Below, piece after piece: positions 41,988 through 43,890 of a DNA stretch of 43,890 nucleotides. The stretch's first letter is position 1. Each line of letters starts with the position of its first letter. The notes under the pieces were generated by a model. That model searched no databases. It was not told where the DNA came from and saw only the letters and a list, made by a program, of their open reading frames with translations. The translations under genes were made by a program, and so were the position numbers. This DNA comes from Chloroflexota bacterium (GTDB lineage: Bacteria; Chloroflexota; UBA11872): assembly GCA_022820025.1 (NCBI GenBank), contig JAJEGF010000076.1, positions 1 through 43,890 on the forward strand, given 5' to 3'.

Positions 41988-42331
41988 CCGTGCGTCTCCG
42001 TCAGCAACCGGCGCGACACGTTCGGCGGCGCATGGTATCCGACCCGTGCGCCTGATGCGCGGGCGATGCGTCGATTATTGGCCCAACCGACAGAATGAGG
42101 GCAGGGCAGCATCAGGCGAATTTCGTCTCCGGGCCGGGCGACAACGTGAAATGTTTCACAAATCAACCCGGACCGCAAGAAACGCTTACGGCGCGCGGAT
42201 TGCGGCCAGCCCTCCGGCGCGGCCGCGCCGGTGCTGTCACAATACGCTGACCATCCGTGGCGTCCCTTCGGGCGGGCGCCGCGCCCTGTTCCATTGGCGG
42301 CTTCACAGGGTCAGAAAGGACTCGAATCTCC
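41988..42331. promoter_or_regulatory. 344-bp divergent intergenic region
   Basis: It lies between the minus-strand act-ccm-frd run and the plus-strand aldehyde dehydrogenase gene, so it should hold both promoters. No believable coding frame crosses it. The clearest element is the inverted repeat at 42146-42159. I could not assign -35/-10 boxes with confidence. Confidence 0.55.
42146..42159. promoter_or_regulatory. Inverted repeat GTGAAATGTTTCAC, possible operator
   Basis: Six-base arms GTGAAA and TTTCAC flank a TG centre. The element is about 160 bp upstream of the first act-run gene and 170 bp upstream of the aldehyde dehydrogenase, in an A+T-richer patch. Symmetry and location fit a regulator-binding site; the regulator is unknown. 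Confidence 0.35.
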
Positions 42332-43744
42332 ATGAAGATGTACATCGCCGGCGCCTGGACGAACGGGCAGTCGAGCATGGACGTGCTGAATCCGTACGAC
42401 GGCTCCGTGGTGGACACCGTGCCGCGCGGTACCGCCGCGGACGTGGACCGTGCCCTTGAAAGTGCGGTCCGCGGCGCCCGCGTGATGGCCGGGCTGACCG
42501 GCTTCGAGCGCTACGAACTGCTGCACCGCACGGCCGATCTCATCAAGGCGAATGCCGAGGACCTGGCGACCCAGTTGACTCGCGAAGAGGGCAAGATCAT
42601 TTCCGAGGCGACGCTCGAGGTCGAGCGGGCCGCCGAGATCATCTACCTCTCCGCCGAAGAGGCGAAGCGGCTGGACGGCGAGGTCATTCCGCTCGACGGC
42701 GGTCCGGGCGTCCAGGGCAAGTTCGGCTTCACCATGCGCGTGCCGTGCGGGGTGGTGGCCGCTGTCACGCCGTTCAACTTCCCGCTGCACCTCGTCTGTC
42801 ACAAGGTCGGTCCCGCCCTGGCCGGCGGCAACGCCGTGGTGGTCAAGCCCGCCAGCGACACGCCGCTGATGGCGCTGCGCCTGGTCGAGCTGCTGCTCGA
42901 AGCCGGCGTGCCCGCGGAAGCCGTGCATTGCGTGACCGGCTCGGGCGCCGAGATCGGCGACGCCCTGGTGTCCGACCCGCGCGTTCGCAAGATCAGCTTC
43001 ACCGGCAGCCGCGACATCGGCGAGCGCATCTGCAAGCAGGCCGGCATCAAGAAAGTCACGATGGAACTCGGCTCCAACGCGCCGGTGATCGTGATGCCCG
43101 ACGCCGACCTGGATAAGGTCCGCACCGTCATTCCGCAGACCGCCTTCGCCAACGCCGGCCAGGTCTGTATTTCCACGCAGCGGGTGATCGCGCCGGCGCC
43201 GGTTTACGACGAACTCGTCGAGACCCTGGTGCCCGCCGTGGCCGCCCTGTCCACCGGCGACCCGCTGGATCCCGCCACCTCCGTGGGCCCGATGATCCGC
43301 GAGTCGGACGCCGCACGTGTCGGGAACTGGATCGACGAGGCCGTCGGCGAGGGCGCCGAACTGCTCGTCGGCGGCGAGCGCTCGGGGCAACTCTTCGAGC
43401 CGACCCTGCTGGCCGGCGTCAGCCCCGAAATGCGCGTCTCCTGCGAGGAACTGTTCGGGCCGGCGATGGGCGTGACCCGCGTGGACGACGTGGACCAGGC
43501 GATCGAGCTGGCCAACGACTCGATTTACGGCCTCAGCGCGGCGATCTTCACGCAGGACATCGACACGGCCATGCGCTTCGCCCGCAGCGTCGACTCAGGC
43601 AATATCCACATCAACTGGGGCAGCCAGTGGCGCACCGACCTGATGCCCTACGGCGGCCTGAAGGACAGCGGCATGGGCAAGGAAGGTCCCAAGTACGCGG
43701 TCGAGGAAATGACCGAATACAAGCTGGTGGTCATTCACGACTGA
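42332..43744 (+). CDS. NAD(P)-dependent aldehyde dehydrogenase
   Basis: The chosen start is ATG 42332 (470 residues), with AAAGGA 11 bases upstream; the longer frame to 42257 lacks such a site. Family residues are all present: Asn149 in TPFNFPLH, Lys172 in VVKPASD, FTGSRDIG in the cofactor loop, Glu245 in MELGSNAP, catalytic Cys279 in AGQVCIST, and the C-terminal EELFGPAMGV. It oxidises an aldehyde to an acid with NAD+ or NADP+. The closest remembered types are lactaldehyde, non-phosphorylating glyceraldehyde-3-phosphate and succinate-semialdehyde dehydrogenases, which cannot be separated here. It stands alone at the right end, divergent from the respiratory run. Confidence 0.92.
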   Translation: MKMYIAGAWTNGQSSMDVLNPYDGSVVDTVPRGTAADVDRALESAVRGARVMAGLTGFERYELLHRTADLIKANAEDLATQLTREEGKIISEATLEVERAAEIIYLSAEEAKRLDGEVIPLDGGPGVQGKFGFTMRVPCGVVAAVTPFNFPLHLVCHKVGPALAGGNAVVVKPASDTPLMALRLVELLLEAGVPAEAVHCVTGSGAEIGDALVSDPRVRKISFTGSRDIGERICKQAGIKKVTMELGSNAPVIVMPDADLDKVRTVIPQTAFANAGQVCISTQRVIAPAPVYDELVETLVPAVAALSTGDPLDPATSVGPMIRESDAARVGNWIDEAVGEGAELLVGGERSGQLFEPTLLAGVSPEMRVSCEELFGPAMGVTRVDDVDQAIELANDSIYGLSAAIFTQDIDTAMRFARSVDSGNIHINWGSQWRTDLMPYGGLKDSGMGKEGPKYAVEEMTEYKLVVIHD

Positions 43745-43890
43745 ACCGCACCGCGAACCCGAAGCCGGCTGATCGCCACAAGGGACGCGACCCCGGCCGC
43801 CCGGCCCCCCCCCCACAACAAGGCGGGCGGCGGGGGGCCCGCGGCCCAGGCGAGAAGCCCCGCGCGAGGCCCCCCCCATGTGTATGGCCG
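43745..43890. other. Right-end non-coding tail, homopolymer-rich
   Basis: After the aldehyde dehydrogenase stop there are about 55 bases of ordinary sequence. Stretches such as a nine-or-more-base C run (from about 43805), GGGGGG and CCCCCCC follow up to the last base. This composition is unlike the rest of the window and suggests low-quality sequence at a contig end; no gene is supported. Confidence 0.6.

Noticed and set aside
42146..42159. parS centromere-like site
   Set aside because: It contains TGTTTCAC but the halves are in the wrong order for the consensus TGTTTCACGTGAAACA, so it is not a ParB site.

Overview
The window is a high-GC bacterial segment (roughly two-thirds G+C by eye) with dense, mostly minus-strand genes and many 1-8 nt stop/start overlaps. 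The gene content fits an aerobic, organic-matter-oxidising member of the Chloroflexota: alternative complex III (act genes), system I cytochrome c maturation (ccm), CoxMSL-type molybdenum hydroxylases, an enolase-superfamily enzyme, an SDR and an SMP-30 protein. A SAR202-like or sponge-associated lineage is plausible. This taxonomic call is inference; no rRNA or marker gene lies in the window.

Region 1 (1-9.0 kb) is a defence island. It holds a DUF1640-like fragment at the left edge, an ATPase gene coupled to a small PD-(D/E)xK-like gene (413-2484), a single-chain Eco57I-like restriction-modification enzyme whose stop codon overlaps the start of a Schlafen/AlbA_2 gene (7951-2736), and a Phd/VapC toxin-antitoxin pair (8992-8369). 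Between the last two lie dispersed palindromic repeats. Parts of this region are visibly richer in A+T than the rest.

Region 2 (9.2-14.4 kb) holds an SMP-30/gluconolactonase-like gene, an atypical 740-aa lipoprotein with a propeller-like C-terminus, a secreted thermonuclease with an Excalibur tail, and an SDR dehydrogenase. It also contains two duplication scars. One is a 50-nt copy of the SMP-30 3' end lying just after the lipoprotein gene. The other is a 116-bp repeat that copies the SDR 5' end together with a hairpin element.

Region 3 (14.4-22.6 kb) is a minus-strand molybdenum hydroxylase operon: FAD subunit, [2Fe-2S] subunit, a first large subunit, a MoaD-like protein and a second large subunit, probably continuing into the SDR. 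Upstream is a mandelate racemase/muconate-lactonizing-family enzyme. A second DUF1640-like gene with an internal 27-bp repeat array is on the plus strand.

Region 4 (22.6-42.0 kb) is one continuous minus-strand run for electron transport. It begins with a small membrane protein and alternative complex III (actA, actB1, actB2, two NrfD-type subunits, actD, actE). A CopD-like membrane protein and the heme-handling genes follow (ccmE, a fused ccmA-ccmB, ccmC, ccmD, ccmF, ccmH, then a CcmI-like/BNR fusion and a membrane-anchored protein). It ends with an Escherichia coli-like quinol:fumarate reductase, frdABCD. The ccm products would attach heme to the pentaheme ActA and monoheme ActE. FrdABCD and complex III would both exchange electrons with the quinone pool.

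Region 5 (42.0-43.9 kb) has a divergent intergenic region, an aldehyde dehydrogenase gene on the plus strand, and a G/C-homopolymer-rich end that looks like a poor-quality contig terminus.
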